Source: Janthinobacterium aquaticum (GTDB lineage: Bacteria; Pseudomonadota; Gammaproteobacteria; Burkholderiales; Burkholderiaceae_D). From it: a stretch of DNA of 64,000 nucleotides. The DNA lies in assembly GCF_009208565.1 (NCBI RefSeq), contig NZ_WFLK01000004.1, forward strand, positions 62,001 to 126,000. The letters are read 5' to 3'. Both the position numbers and the translations under genes were made by a program. This document shows positions 52,074 through 61,116 of the stretch, in pieces. The notes beneath the pieces were generated by a model. That model saw nothing but the letters and a program-made list of their open reading frames with translations, did not search any database and was not told the DNA's origin. The first letter of the stretch is position 1. Every line of letters starts with the position of its first letter.

Positions 52074-52655
52074 ATGGAGCTCAGTCCGACCACGCAAAAA
52101 TATATCCTGCACTGGGGCGAGATGGGTACGCGCTGGGGTGTCAACCGCACGGTGGCGCAAATCCATGCCTTGCTGTTCCTGGCTAACGCGCCGCTGACGG
52201 CCGAAGAGATTGCCGCCAGCCTCAATGTGGCGCGCTCGAACGTCAGCAACAGCCTCAAGGAACTGCAAAGCTGGGGCCTGGTGCGCAGCACGCATGTGAT
52301 GGGTGACCGGCGCGACCATTTCGTGGCGCTGCAGGACGTATGGGAAATTTTCCGCGTGATTATGGAACAGCGCAAGCGGCGCGAGATCGACCCGACCCTG
52401 ACGGTGCTGCGCGAATGCGCAATCGAGGGCGCGCAGGACGCCGCGATCGAACCGGCCACGCTGGCGCGCATGGACGAGGTGCTGGCCTTCCTGGAAATGC
52501 TTGACACCGCCTACAGCGATTACAGCAATCTGCCGCCGGCCACCCTGCAGCGCATGCTGTCGATGGGCGGCAAGGTGGCCAAATTCTTCAGCCCCAATGA
52601 CAAGACTGACAAAGCCGACAAGCCGGCCAAAGCCAGAAAGGCGGCAAAGCCATGA
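52074..52655 (+). CDS. GbsR/MarR-family transcriptional regulator
   Basis: A 193-residue winged-helix regulator. The HTH covers about residues 35-75 (LTAEEIAASLNVARSNVSNSLKEL), the wing follows with GDRRDHFVAL, then a helical dimerisation region and a disordered Lys/Ala/Asp-rich tail. It matches the GbsR branch of MarR proteins. ATG 52074 with AAGGGA upstream is preferred, because the alternative ATG at 52053 falls inside the operator palindrome at the expected transcription start. It overlaps the DUF4166 gene by ATGA and probably controls this lipid-related region. Confidence 0.88.
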   Translation: MELSPTTQKYILHWGEMGTRWGVNRTVAQIHALLFLANAPLTAEEIAASLNVARSNVSNSLKELQSWGLVRSTHVMGDRRDHFVALQDVWEIFRVIMEQRKRREIDPTLTVLRECAIEGAQDAAIEPATLARMDEVLAFLEMLDTAYSDYSNLPPATLQRMLSMGGKVAKFFSPNDKTDKADKPAKARKAAKP

Positions 52656-53296
52656 GCGGCCCATCGGAAGGGGAGTTGTTCAAAAAGGTACTGGGCGCAC
52701 GCTGGCTCGAACTGCATCCCGATATCCGTCGCCGTTTCGAGAAAAATCCCGCACCGGGCCAGCCGCTCTACTACCAGGGGCAGCTCAGTGAGTTGAGCAG
52801 CTCGCGCCTGGGCAAGCTGCTGGGCCATCTGACGCGCCCGTTTATCGACGGCGCACTGATTCCCTACGATGACACCAATTTCCCGGTCGAGATCGAAGTC
52901 TATTCGCGCCCCGGTTGCCCGCATATTTTCAAGCAGCGCAATTACCGCCTGCATGGCCGCAAAGCCATCCGCTTTACTTCCTATATGGCCGAAAGCGCGC
53001 GCGGTGAAGTGCTGGAATATGTGGGCATGGGTCTGGGCATGAAGCTGCTGCTCGATGTCCGCGAAGGCAATCTGTACTTTACCAGCGACGGCTATTTTCT
53101 CGACCTGTTCGGCTGGCGCATGCCGCTGCCCGGCCTCTTCACGCCTGGCCAAACCTTTCTTTGCCACCGCAACGACAACCGGCAGCAATTCAATATCCGC
53201 ATCGAGATACGCCACGCGCTGTTCGGTACTACTTTTACGCAAGTGGGCGTATTTCGCGAAGCATCCGGTCCTGCATCTTCCAAGGAGACACCATGA
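52652..53296 (+). CDS. DUF4166-family protein
   Basis: A 214-residue soluble protein. The conserved start (LFKKVLGARWLELHPDIRRRF), GHLTRPFIDGALIPYDD and the C-terminal FGTTFTQVGVF-like beta-rich part fit DUF4166, a domain of unknown function often fused or linked to saccharopine-dehydrogenase- or SDR-like enzymes. It overlaps both neighbours by ATGA, so it is translationally tied to the regulator and the membrane SDR. Confidence 0.85.
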   Translation: MSGPSEGELFKKVLGARWLELHPDIRRRFEKNPAPGQPLYYQGQLSELSSSRLGKLLGHLTRPFIDGALIPYDDTNFPVEIEVYSRPGCPHIFKQRNYRLHGRKAIRFTSYMAESARGEVLEYVGMGLGMKLLLDVREGNLYFTSDGYFLDLFGWRMPLPGLFTPGQTFLCHRNDNRQQFNIRIEIRHALFGTTFTQVGVFREASGPASSKETP

Positions 53297-54756
53297 ATAC
53301 GCATCTGCTGGCGCTGCAGCTGATGGCAGCGCAAGGCTGCCTGGGCGCTTTTGACACCATCTACCATCACGAGATCACCGAAGCGCTGCCGCAAAAGGCA
53401 TCGGCACGGCTGGAACTGACCATCCATTCGATCCGTGCACTGATTTACAGCGTGCTGTTTGCCGGCCTGTCTGCCTGGGAGTGGCATGGGGCCTGGGCCT
53501 GGGTGCTGGTCATCGTCTTCAGCGTGGAAATCGTGCTCACATTGTGGGACTTCGTGGTGGAAGACCGCACGCGGCTGCTGCCGGCCACCGAGCGCGTCAC
53601 GCACACGGTGCTGGCGATCAATGCCGGCGCCTTTATCGCGCTGCTGGCCCTGAACAGCGCCGACTGGGCCGGCCAGCCGACCGCGCTGGTGTGGCAACCG
53701 TATGGGCTGCTGAGCGTGTTTCTGGCGTTGTGCGGCATTGGCGTGGGGCTGTCGGGCCTGCGCGACGGCTATGCTGCCTGGCAGCTGGGCCGGCGTACCA
53801 GCGCGCCGCAGGAACAATTGGGTGCGCTGTCTTTTGGCGCTGCGTCGCAACGTGTGCTGGTAACCGGCGCCACCGGCTTTATCGGCCAGCAGCTGGTAGC
53901 CACCCTGCTGGCCGATGGCCACCAGGTGACGGTGCTGACGCGCCAGCCCAAACAGGCGGCCTGGCAGTTCGACGGCAAGGTGCGCTGCATTACGTCTTTC
54001 GATGAATTGTCCGATGCGCAGCCGATCGATATGGTGGTCAACCTGGCTGGCGCGCGCATTGTCGGCCAGCGCTGGACGCCGGCGCGCAAGGCGGCCCTGC
54101 GGCGCAGCCGCGTGGCGCTGACGCAGCAGCTGGTGGCGTGGATTGCGCGCGCGCAGCACAAGCCGCGCCTGCTGCTGTCCGGTTCGGCCATTGGCTATTA
54201 CGGCGTACAGCCACAGGGCGATGACCGCGAGTTGCAGGAAGAAAGTCCGCCGCAGCCGGTCTTCATGTCGCAGCTGTGCAGCGAATGGGAAGCGGCCGCG
54301 CAAGAAGCGCAGCAATACGGCGTGCAGGTGGCCTGCATGCGCCTGGGCCTGGTATTTGGCCACCAGGGTTCGCTGCCGCAGATGCTGCTGCCGATACGTC
54401 TGGGCGTTGGTGGCCCGCTGGGCAGCGGGCGCCAGTGGCTGTCGTGGATCCATGTGCATGACGTGCTGCGCGCCATGGCCCATATTGCGCGCGCCAGCCT
54501 GCATGGACGCGTTGACGGCGCCTACAACTTCTGTGCACCCGAAGCCATGGCGCAGCGCGACTTTGCGAAAACCGCCGCAGGCGTGCTGCACCGCCCGGCG
54601 CTGGTGCCGACGCCGGCCGTGGTGATGCGCACGCTGCTGGGCGAGCAGGCCGATTTGCTGGTCGAAGGCCAGCGCGTGGCGCCACGCCGGCTGCTCGGTG
54701 ACGGATTTGTGTTCCGCTATCCGCAGGTGGAAGGCGCGCTGCGCAGCCTGGAATAA
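53293..54756 (+). CDS. membrane-anchored TIGR01777-family SDR oxidoreductase
   Basis: A 487-residue fusion. Residues 1-165 hold four membrane helices with conserved polar residues (FDTIYHHEITEALP, LWDFVVEDRTRLLP). Residues 185-487 form an extended SDR with TGATGFIG at 191-198, NLAGARIVGQRW, SGSAIGYYG and WIHVHDV, the TIGR01777 (YfcH-like) signature. YfcH proteins lack the anchor, so the membrane domain should place this reductase at the lipid bilayer. It is the last gene of the regulator-DUF4166-SDR unit. The PLP decarboxylase starts 66 bp later. Confidence 0.87.
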   Translation: MNTHLLALQLMAAQGCLGAFDTIYHHEITEALPQKASARLELTIHSIRALIYSVLFAGLSAWEWHGAWAWVLVIVFSVEIVLTLWDFVVEDRTRLLPATERVTHTVLAINAGAFIALLALNSADWAGQPTALVWQPYGLLSVFLALCGIGVGLSGLRDGYAAWQLGRRTSAPQEQLGALSFGAASQRVLVTGATGFIGQQLVATLLADGHQVTVLTRQPKQAAWQFDGKVRCITSFDELSDAQPIDMVVNLAGARIVGQRWTPARKAALRRSRVALTQQLVAWIARAQHKPRLLLSGSAIGYYGVQPQGDDRELQEESPPQPVFMSQLCSEWEAAAQEAQQYGVQVACMRLGLVFGHQGSLPQMLLPIRLGVGGPLGSGRQWLSWIHVHDVLRAMAHIARASLHGRVDGAYNFCAPEAMAQRDFAKTAAGVLHRPALVPTPAVVMRTLLGEQADLLVEGQRVAPRRLLGDGFVFRYPQVEGALRSLE

Positions 54757-54822
54757 TGTAAATGGCGCCCCGGGCAGTGGCGGCAGTGCGATAATTGCTT
54801 ATCACCAGACCTTGACGCCATC

Positions 54823-56280
54823 ATGCTGCCACCCGATCCGCCCTCACTCGACCCGGAAGACTGGGACGATTTCCGTGCGCAAAGCCATCGCATGCTCGAC
54901 GATATGCTCGACTATGCGCAAGGCATCCGCCAGCGCCCTGTCTGGCAGGCCGCGCCCGAGACGGCGCGCGCCGCGTTTGCCCGGCCGCTGCCGCAGGCGC
55001 CTGGCCAGCTGGCCGACGCCCATGCGGTCTTTATTGAGCAGGTGCTGCCTTACGCCGTCGGCAATGTGCATCCGGGCTTTATGGGCTGGGTGCATGGCGG
55101 CGGCACGCCGGTGGGCATGCTGGCCGAGATGCTCGCTGCCGGTCTCAATGCCAATGTCGGTGGACGCAACCAGATGCCGGTCGAAGTGGAGCGTCAGATC
55201 GGGCGCTGGATGCGCGAGCTGTTCGGCTTTCCTGAGTCCAGCAGCGGCGTGTTCGTGACCGGCACCTCGATGGCCAATCTGATGGGCGTGCTGGTGGCGC
55301 GCACGCAGACGCTCGGCGTGGCCGCGCGCCAGCAGGGCCTCGCAGGCGCACCGCTGGTGGCCTACACCTCGGCCGGCGCCCATGGCTGCATTGCGCAGGC
55401 GATGGATCTGTCTGGCCTGGGCACGGCCAGCCTGCGCCGCATTGCCGTCAACGCAAGCCAGCAGATCGACGTGGCCGCGCTGGCGCAGGCGATTGCGCGC
55501 GACCGCGCCGCCGGCTTGCGGCCATTTTTTATCGCCGGCACCGCCGGCACGGTCGATACCGGCGCCATTGATGATCTGTCAGCGCTGGCCGACCTGGCCG
55601 CACGCGAAAAGCTGTGGTTCCATGTCGACGGTGCCTATGGCGCGCTGGGCATGCTGGCGCCCGCAATTGCGCCGCTATTGGCCGGCATCGAACGGGCCGA
55701 TTCGATTGCCTTTGACTTCCACAAATGGGGCCAGGTGCCATATGACGCCGGCTATCTGCTGGTGCGCGATGGTGCGCAGCATATGGCGGCGTTTGCCGCG
55801 CCGGCCGCCTACCTGCGGCGCGAAGTGCGCGGCCTGGCCGGCGGTTCACCGTGGCCGTGCGACTTCGGTCCTGACCTGTCGCGCGGCTTTCGCGCGCTGA
55901 AAACCTGGTTCACGCTGCAGGTGCATGGCGCCGAGCGCCTGGGCGCGGCGATAGATCACACCTGCGCGCTGGCGCGCTACCTGGAACAGCAGGTCGAAGC
56001 GACGCCGGAACTCGAACTGATGGCGCCAGTCACGCTCAATATCGTGTGTTTCCGCCACCGTGGCCGCCCGCATGGCGACAGTGACGCTTTTAATGGCGAA
56101 ATCGTGGCCGACCTGCATGAATCGGGCATTGCCGCGCCGTCGTCCACCACCATCGATGGTCATCTGGCGATCCGCGCCGCCATCGTCAATCACCGCACGC
56201 GCGCCGCCGATATCGATGCGCTCGTTGCCGGCGTACTGCGCTTTGGCGCGGCGCGCCTGAATGGAACCCCATATGAATGA
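54823..56280 (+). CDS. PLP-dependent group II amino acid decarboxylase
   Basis: A 485-residue fold-type I decarboxylase of the aromatic-L-amino-acid/glutamate decarboxylase family. The PLP lysine is K301 in FDFHKWG, the PLP-binding Asp is in WFHVDGAYG, and NVHPGFMGWVHGGGTPVGML is the substrate-pocket region of this family. Length is normal for the AADC branch. Its 3' end overlaps the ATP-grasp-like gene by 8 bp, so the amine formed may be the substrate of that enzyme (inference). Confidence 0.9.
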   Translation: MLPPDPPSLDPEDWDDFRAQSHRMLDDMLDYAQGIRQRPVWQAAPETARAAFARPLPQAPGQLADAHAVFIEQVLPYAVGNVHPGFMGWVHGGGTPVGMLAEMLAAGLNANVGGRNQMPVEVERQIGRWMRELFGFPESSSGVFVTGTSMANLMGVLVARTQTLGVAARQQGLAGAPLVAYTSAGAHGCIAQAMDLSGLGTASLRRIAVNASQQIDVAALAQAIARDRAAGLRPFFIAGTAGTVDTGAIDDLSALADLAAREKLWFHVDGAYGALGMLAPAIAPLLAGIERADSIAFDFHKWGQVPYDAGYLLVRDGAQHMAAFAAPAAYLRREVRGLAGGSPWPCDFGPDLSRGFRALKTWFTLQVHGAERLGAAIDHTCALARYLEQQVEATPELELMAPVTLNIVCFRHRGRPHGDSDAFNGEIVADLHESGIAAPSSTTIDGHLAIRAAIVNHRTRAADIDALVAGVLRFGAARLNGTPYE

Positions 56281-57517
56281 TCTGCTGCTGCAGGCGGCCA
56301 CGCCCCATGCGCCCTTGATCGGCGTGGCGCCGCTGATGCGCCGCGCTTTCATGCACGAAGACCTGGCGCCGCTGGGCGAGGCGCTGATGGCGCGCGCGCA
56401 GGCTTTTCCTGATGATGCGCACGCCTGGCTTGATTTCTCCACCGTGCTGCAATTGAAGGGCGAGCGCGAGATGGCGCTGGCGGTGCAGGCGCAGGCGATC
56501 GAGCTGCAGCAGCACTACAGCCTGCCGGCGCAGCAAGCGTCCGGTAACGGCCTGCGCGTGCTGGTGATCAATGGGCCGGGCGACTTGATGTCCAATACGC
56601 CGATCGAATTCCTGGTCGAGCAGTCCGATGTGTCGCTCGAACTGCTGTACCTGACGGCCGATATGGCGTTTCCCGAGCTTGTGCCCGACCATGATGTGCT
56701 CCTGGTCGGCGTGGCCGAGTCGGATGCCAGCCAGCCCTTGCTGGCGCGCCTGGCCGCTTACCTTGAAGGTTGGCCGCGGCCGGTGATCAATCCGCCGCAG
56801 CAGATTGCGCATACCTCGCGCGATGGCCTGTTTGCGCAGCTGCACGATGTGCCTGGCGTGGTGATGCCGCGTACGGTGCGTCTCGAGCGCGCGCAGCTGG
56901 CCGCGCTGGCCAACGGAGAACTGACGCTGGGCGACTTGCTGCCCGGTGACGATTTTCCGCTGATCGTGCGTCCGCTTGGCTCGCACGCCGGGCATGATCT
57001 GGAAAAGATGGATAAGGCCAGCGATCTGCTGGCTTACCTCGACAGGGTGGATGCCGAGCGCTTTTATATGGCCCGTTTTGTCGACTACCGCAGCAGCGAC
57101 GGCCAGTTCCGCAAATACCGCATCGTGCTGGTCGATGGGCTGCCGTATATCTGCCACTTTGCCGTCTCGTCGCACTGGATGATCCATTACCTCAATGCCG
57201 GCATGGACGAGAGCGTGGCCAAGCGCGAGGAAGAGGCGCAGGTGATGGCGAACTTCGAGCAGCAGTTTGCGCAGCGCCATGCAGAGGCGCTGCGCGCCAT
57301 CGACGCGCGCATGGCCATGCCTTATCTGGGCATCGACTGCGCCGAGACGCCGGATGGCCAGCTGCTGGTATTCGAGGCCGACAACGCCATGATCGTGCAT
57401 GCGATGGACGCCGAACAGATGTACCCGTACAAGCGCCCTGTCATGCAGAAGGTGTTCGAGGCGTTTCGCGCCATGCTGGGGCGCGCCGCCTCAAGTTGGC
57501 AATCAGACCTCGCGTAG
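56273..57517 (+). CDS. ATP-grasp-like protein with N-terminal TPR-like helices
   Basis: A 414-residue protein. The first 85 residues form TPR-like helices ([24 protein letters not shown]). A central Rossmann-like part ([15 protein letters not shown]) and a C-terminal ATP-grasp-like domain follow. [37 protein letters not shown] and [10 protein letters not shown] correspond to the ATP- and Mg-binding strands. Ligases of this fold join a carboxylate to an amine. The start at 56273 overlaps the decarboxylase stop; ATG 56261 is possible. The 3' end overlaps tsaD on the other strand by 15 bp. Confidence 0.7.
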   Translation: MNDLLLQAATPHAPLIGVAPLMRRAFMHEDLAPLGEALMARAQAFPDDAHAWLDFSTVLQLKGEREMALAVQAQAIELQQHYSLPAQQASGNGLRVLVINGPGDLMSNTPIEFLVEQSDVSLELLYLTADMAFPELVPDHDVLLVGVAESDASQPLLARLAAYLEGWPRPVINPPQQIAHTSRDGLFAQLHDVPGVVMPRTVRLERAQLAALANGELTLGDLLPGDDFPLIVRPLGSHAGHDLEKMDKASDLLAYLDRVDAERFYMARFVDYRSSDGQFRKYRIVLVDGLPYICHFAVSSHWMIHYLNAGMDESVAKREEEAQVMANFEQQFAQRHAEALRAIDARMAMPYLGIDCAETPDGQLLVFEADNAMIVHAMDAEQMYPYKRPVMQKVFEAFRAMLGRAASSWQSDLA

Positions 57518-58543
57518 TTCGTCCAGCGGCCAGCGCGGCCGCACATTGAACGAATAGTCGCGCTTTGCTGCCTGCGGGTTGATCTGCAGGCGCATGGCGC
57601 CGGCAAAGGCAATCATGGCGCCGTTGTCGGTGCAGAATTCCAGTTCCGGGTAGTAGACTTTGAAGCGCTTCTTGGCAGCAGCCGCATTGAGCGAGGCGCG
57701 CAGCTGTGCATTGGCGCCCACGCCGCCGGCAATCACCAGCCGCTTCAGGCCCGTATGCTTGAGGGCCGACACGCATTTGGCGGTCAGCACTTCGACGATG
57801 GCGTCGACAAAGCCGCGTGCGATATCAGCCTTGTCCTGCTCGCAGATATTGGCAATCACCTTTTCTTCGTGGTTTTTCACCACCGTCAGCACCGCCGTTT
57901 TCAGGCCGGAAAAGCTGAAATTGAAGTCCTTGGAATGCATCATCGGGCGCGGCAGCTTGTAGGCCAGCGGGTCGCCAAATTCGGCCAGGCGCGAAATGGC
58001 CGGGCCGCCGGGGTAGCCCAGGCCGAGCAGCTTGGCCGACTTATCGAACGCTTCGCCGGCCGCGTCGTCGAGCGTTTCGCCGAGCAGCGTGTACTGCCCC
58101 ACGCCATCGACGCGCATCAGCTGCGTATGGCCGCCCGACACCAGCAGCGCAATAAACGGGAACTCGGGAGGTTCTGAGGCCAACAGCGGCGACAGCAGAT
58201 GGCCTTCCAGGTGATGGATGCCCAGCACCGGCTTGTCGATGGCCAGGCCCAGGCTGCAGGCCACCGACGAGCCGACCAGCAGCGCACCGGCCAGGCCCGG
58301 GCCTTGCGTATAGGCGATGGCGTCGACCTTGTCGAGCGCGATATTGGCCTTGGACAGCGCTTCATCCAGCAGCGGCAGGGCGCGTCGGATATGGTCGCGC
58401 GAAGCCAGTTCCGGCACTACGCCGCCGTATTCTTCATGCATGGCCACTTGCGAATAAAGTGCGTGCGACAGCAGGCCGCGCTCGGTGTCATACAGGGCCA
58501 GGCCGGTTTCGTCACAGGAGGATTCGACGCCAAGAACAATCAT
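57503..58543 (-). CDS. tsaD: tRNA N6-threonylcarbamoyladenosine transferase TsaD
   Basis: A 346-residue ASKHA-fold enzyme completing t6A37 formation with TsaB and Tsa[12 protein letters not shown] starts the protein, the metal ligands lie in GIHHLEGH, and [22 protein letters not shown] and [10 protein letters not shown] are family motifs. The ATG at 58543 gives the usual length; a longer frame extends upstream but lacks conservation signs. It is convergent with the ATP-grasp-like gene. Confidence 0.96.
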   Translation of the reverse strand: MIVLGVESSCDETGLALYDTERGLLSHALYSQVAMHEEYGGVVPELASRDHIRRALPLLDEALSKANIALDKVDAIAYTQGPGLAGALLVGSSVACSLGLAIDKPVLGIHHLEGHLLSPLLASEPPEFPFIALLVSGGHTQLMRVDGVGQYTLLGETLDDAAGEAFDKSAKLLGLGYPGGPAISRLAEFGDPLAYKLPRPMMHSKDFNFSFSGLKTAVLTVVKNHEEKVIANICEQDKADIARGFVDAIVEVLTAKCVSALKHTGLKRLVIAGGVGANAQLRASLNAAAAKKRFKVYYPELEFCTDNGAMIAFAGAMRLQINPQAAKRDYSFNVRPRWPLDELREV

Positions 58544-58678
58544 GAAGATGGAAGATAAAAGAAGTAATCCGACATTGTAAAGGAAAGCCGGTGCACCTGT
58601 CCCTGCACCATTTCGGCGGCAAGCTGCACTTGCAGCGTGCATGGGCTCACGCGCAGACGCGCCTTGCGCCCTGATTTG

Positions 58679-58693
58679 CCTGCACAGTGCAGG
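58679..58693. promoter_or_regulatory. palindrome upstream of the NirD-like gene
   Basis: CCTGCACAGTGCAGG is a perfect 15-bp palindrome (7-bp arms around one base), 52 bp before the NirD-like start codon and in the region divergent from tsaD. A regulator site is possible but no regulator is linked. Confidence 0.35.
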
Positions 58694-58744
58694 TGGCATC
58701 GCTCTTGCTAGAGTAAGCCTGTGCATTTCTTGAGGGAGCTTGTG

Positions 58745-59152
58745 ATGCCGGAACAATGGACGATGATTTGCCGCCTGAAGGACATGCCGCTGGCGGGCGC
58801 GCGCATGGTGCAGCGCGGCCTGGCCTGGCAGGAGCTGCCGGGCGTGGCGCTGTTTCGCGACGCGGACGATACCGTCCATGCGCTGCTCGATATGCTGCCG
58901 CTGCCGGGCGCCTCATTGGCCGGCGGCACGCTCGATGGCGCGCAGCTGCTGGGCCCGTGCGGCAGCTGGCTGGTCGATCTCGGCAGCGACCGGCTGGTCG
59001 CACCCGTGCAGGCAGCCGTGCGCCGCTATGCCGTACGCCTGATGGACGGACGCATTTATCTCGATGTAAAGGAACTCAATATCCCGGCCAGCCGAGCCGA
59101 GCAGGCGCTGGCCGGCTCGTTTGCGCTGCTGCCGCATGTGCAGATGGCGTGA
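58745..59152 (+). CDS. orphan NirD-like (Rieske-fold) small protein
   Basis: A 135-residue protein with the layout of nitrite reductase small subunit NirD. It begins [16 protein letters not shown], continues with [17 protein letters not shown], then [41 protein letters not shown]. The fold is Rieske-like but the Cys-His...Cys-His ligands are absent, as in NirD itself. No nirB, nitrate reductase or transporter gene is nearby. Whether it serves an unlinked NirB or another protein is unknown. The start ATG at 58745 has GAGGGAG upstream. Confidence 0.75.
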   Translation: MPEQWTMICRLKDMPLAGARMVQRGLAWQELPGVALFRDADDTVHALLDMLPLPGASLAGGTLDGAQLLGPCGSWLVDLGSDRLVAPVQAAVRRYAVRLMDGRIYLDVKELNIPASRAEQALAGSFALLPHVQMA

Positions 59153-59162
59153 ATGACCTTGC

Positions 59163-60224
59163 TCAGGCCGGCCGATTAAGCAGCTGCGCATGCGCCTCGC
59201 GCAGCATGGTCTCGGTGGTGTCCCAGTCGATGCAGCCGTCGGTCACAGAGCAGCCGTAGGTCAGCTGCGACAGGTCCTGCGGGATTTTCTGGTTGCCCTT
59301 GACCAGATTCGATTCGATCATCACGCCCACCAGCGAGCGGTTGCCCTGGCGGATCTGGTGGATCACGTCGGCCATCACCAGAGGCTGCAGTTCAGGCTTC
59401 TTGTAGCTGTTGGCGTGCGAGCAGTCCACTACCAGGTTGGCCGGCAGCTTGGCCTTGGCCAGCGCCTGTTCGGCAATTGCGATCGACACCGAATCGTAGT
59501 TCGGGCGGCCGTCGCCGCCGCGCAGCACCACGTGGCCATAGGCGTTGCCGCGCGTGCGCACGATGGACACATTGCCTTCGCCGTTAATGCCCAGGAACGA
59601 GTGCGGGTGGGCCGATGACAGGATGGCGTTGATGGCGATGCTGATGTCGCCGTCGGTGCCGTTCTTGAAGCCCACGGGCGTCGACAGGCCCGACGACATT
59701 TCGCGGTGCGTCTGCGATTCGGTGGTGCGCGCGCCGATGGCGGTCCAGGCAATCAGGTCGCCCAGGTATTGCGGCGAGATCGGATCGAGCGCTTCAGTGG
59801 CGGTCGGCAGGCCCAGTTCGCACACATCGAGCAGGAACTGGCGCGCCTTTTCCATGCCTTCGTTGACCTTGAACGAATCGTCCATGTACGGATCGTTGAT
59901 ATAGCCCTTCCAGCCGGTGGTGGTGCGCGGCTTTTCAAAATACACGCGCATCACCAGCAGCATGGTGTCCTTGACTTCTTCCTGCAGCGCCTTCAGGCGG
60001 CGTGCATAGTCGAGGCCGGCGACCGGGTCGTGGATCGAGCAGGGGCCGACCACCACGAACAGGCGCTGGTCCTTGCGGTCGATAATGTCGCGCAGCGCTT
60101 CGCGGCCACGGTTGACGGTGTCAAAGGCGCTGGCCGACAGCGGCAGTTTCGCGTGCAGCTCGGCCGGCGTGGGCATCGGCGCAAACGAGGTGACGTTGAT
60201 ATTTTCGATGTCTGGCGTATTCAT
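59163..60224 (-). CDS. aroG: 3-deoxy-7-phosphoheptulonate synthase (class I DAHP synthase)
   Basis: A 353-residue enzyme for the first step of the shikimate pathway (PEP plus erythrose 4-phosphate). VVGPCSIHDP, RVYFEKPRTTTGWKGYINDP, GARTTESQTHRE, KNGTDGDI and DCSHANSYK are all AroG/AroF/AroH motifs. The length is the usual one for the feedback-regulated AroG type. Which amino acid inhibits it is not decidable from what I can see. A gap of about 105 bp separates it from the IS110-like gene upstream on the same strand. Confidence 0.95.
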   Translation of the reverse strand: MNTPDIENINVTSFAPMPTPAELHAKLPLSASAFDTVNRGREALRDIIDRKDQRLFVVVGPCSIHDPVAGLDYARRLKALQEEVKDTMLLVMRVYFEKPRTTTGWKGYINDPYMDDSFKVNEGMEKARQFLLDVCELGLPTATEALDPISPQYLGDLIAWTAIGARTTESQTHREMSSGLSTPVGFKNGTDGDISIAINAILSSAHPHSFLGINGEGNVSIVRTRGNAYGHVVLRGGDGRPNYDSVSIAIAEQALAKAKLPANLVVDCSHANSYKKPELQPLVMADVIHQIRQGNRSLVGVMIESNLVKGNQKIPQDLSQLTYGCSVTDGCIDWDTTETMLREAHAQLLNRPA

Positions 60225-60329
60225 GATCTGGCTGGGCTTTCGTTCGCATGCTTATAAAGAGGCAATAGTGTAGCGGAAATGCGCCCTGCCAGCCGATAGC
60301 GGCTCAAAACGCCGCCGTTCTGTCGGTTT

Positions 60330-61013
60330 TCAGTGCAGCGCGAACGCGCCAGCCTGCTCCTTTATGTCCTGCCGCGCCACGCACTGGCCGCGCCGGGCCA
60401 GTGCCGGCGGCTTGGGCAGATTCGGGTGGCGCCGCACATGCGCCATGATCACCGCTGTATGCTGGGCAATCTGCTGGTCGAGGCAGGCAATCTGCTGCTG
60501 CAGCAGCGCATGCAGCGCCTGCTGGCCGGTCGCCAGGTGGGCGTCGAGGCGCTGGCATTCCTGCTTGCGCACCGCCTCGATCGCCGCCAGGCGGCGCAGC
60601 CACAGCCGCAGCTCCATGCAGGCCGGCGACGGCGGCGTCCAGCGCGCTGGCAGGGCGACGGCGCCGTAGCGGGCCAGCATCACGGCGCTATGGCCGGCGC
60701 CCGCGCCCAGTCCTTGCTGGTGTGCAAACTGTTCCAGCGCAGCCGGTTCGACTGCGCATACCTGCATGCCCATCAGAACCAGATTGCGCGCGGCAACTTC
60801 GCCATATGGCTGGTCGAAGCGCATGCAGATGCGCAAGCCATTTGCCTCTGCGCCGTTTTTCTGCAGCCAGCTGCGCAGCCAGCGGTAGCCGGCCAGGTCG
60901 TTTTCCACCACCTTGACCAGCACTTCGCCCTGCTGCAGCAGCACCGCTTTCAGGTGCAGCCTGCTTGTTTCAATGCCCACGACCGGATGCTGTGCGCCGC
61001 TTGAATGTTCCAT
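60330..61013 (-). CDS. degenerate IS110-like transposase domain protein
   Basis: A 227-residue intact reading frame resembling only the N-terminal DEDD (RuvC-like) domain of IS110 transposases: VVGIETSRLHLKAVLL aligns with the GIDVS motif, and VLMGMQVCAVEPAALEQFAHQQGLG with the A-G-V-V-NP-R-FA region. The usual KTD..DA acidic block reads GAGHSAVM, and the first Asp is Glu, so catalysis is unlikely. The C-terminal Transposase_20 domain is missing, and no flanking ends are seen. An AGGAGGG ribosome-binding site precedes the ATG. It may be a domesticated remnant. Confidence 0.65.
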   Translation of the reverse strand: MEHSSGAQHPVVGIETSRLHLKAVLLQQGEVLVKVVENDLAGYRWLRSWLQKNGAEANGLRICMRFDQPYGEVAARNLVLMGMQVCAVEPAALEQFAHQQGLGAGAGHSAVMLARYGAVALPARWTPPSPACMELRLWLRRLAAIEAVRKQECQRLDAHLATGQQALHALLQQQIACLDQQIAQHTAVIMAHVRRHPNLPKPPALARRGQCVARQDIKEQAGAFALH

Positions 61014-61116
61014 GATGATGCCCTCCTGACGTTGATACGTGGCAGACTGGCAACTGGATTCAAAAATCACGCTGCCTGGCGCTGATGGCGCGCCGGTTTG
61101 CGTGTAAGCTCGGGCC

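Noticed and set aside
60330..61013. Intact IS110 insertion sequence
   Set aside because: The C-terminal domain, catalytic acidic block and recognisable ends are missing.
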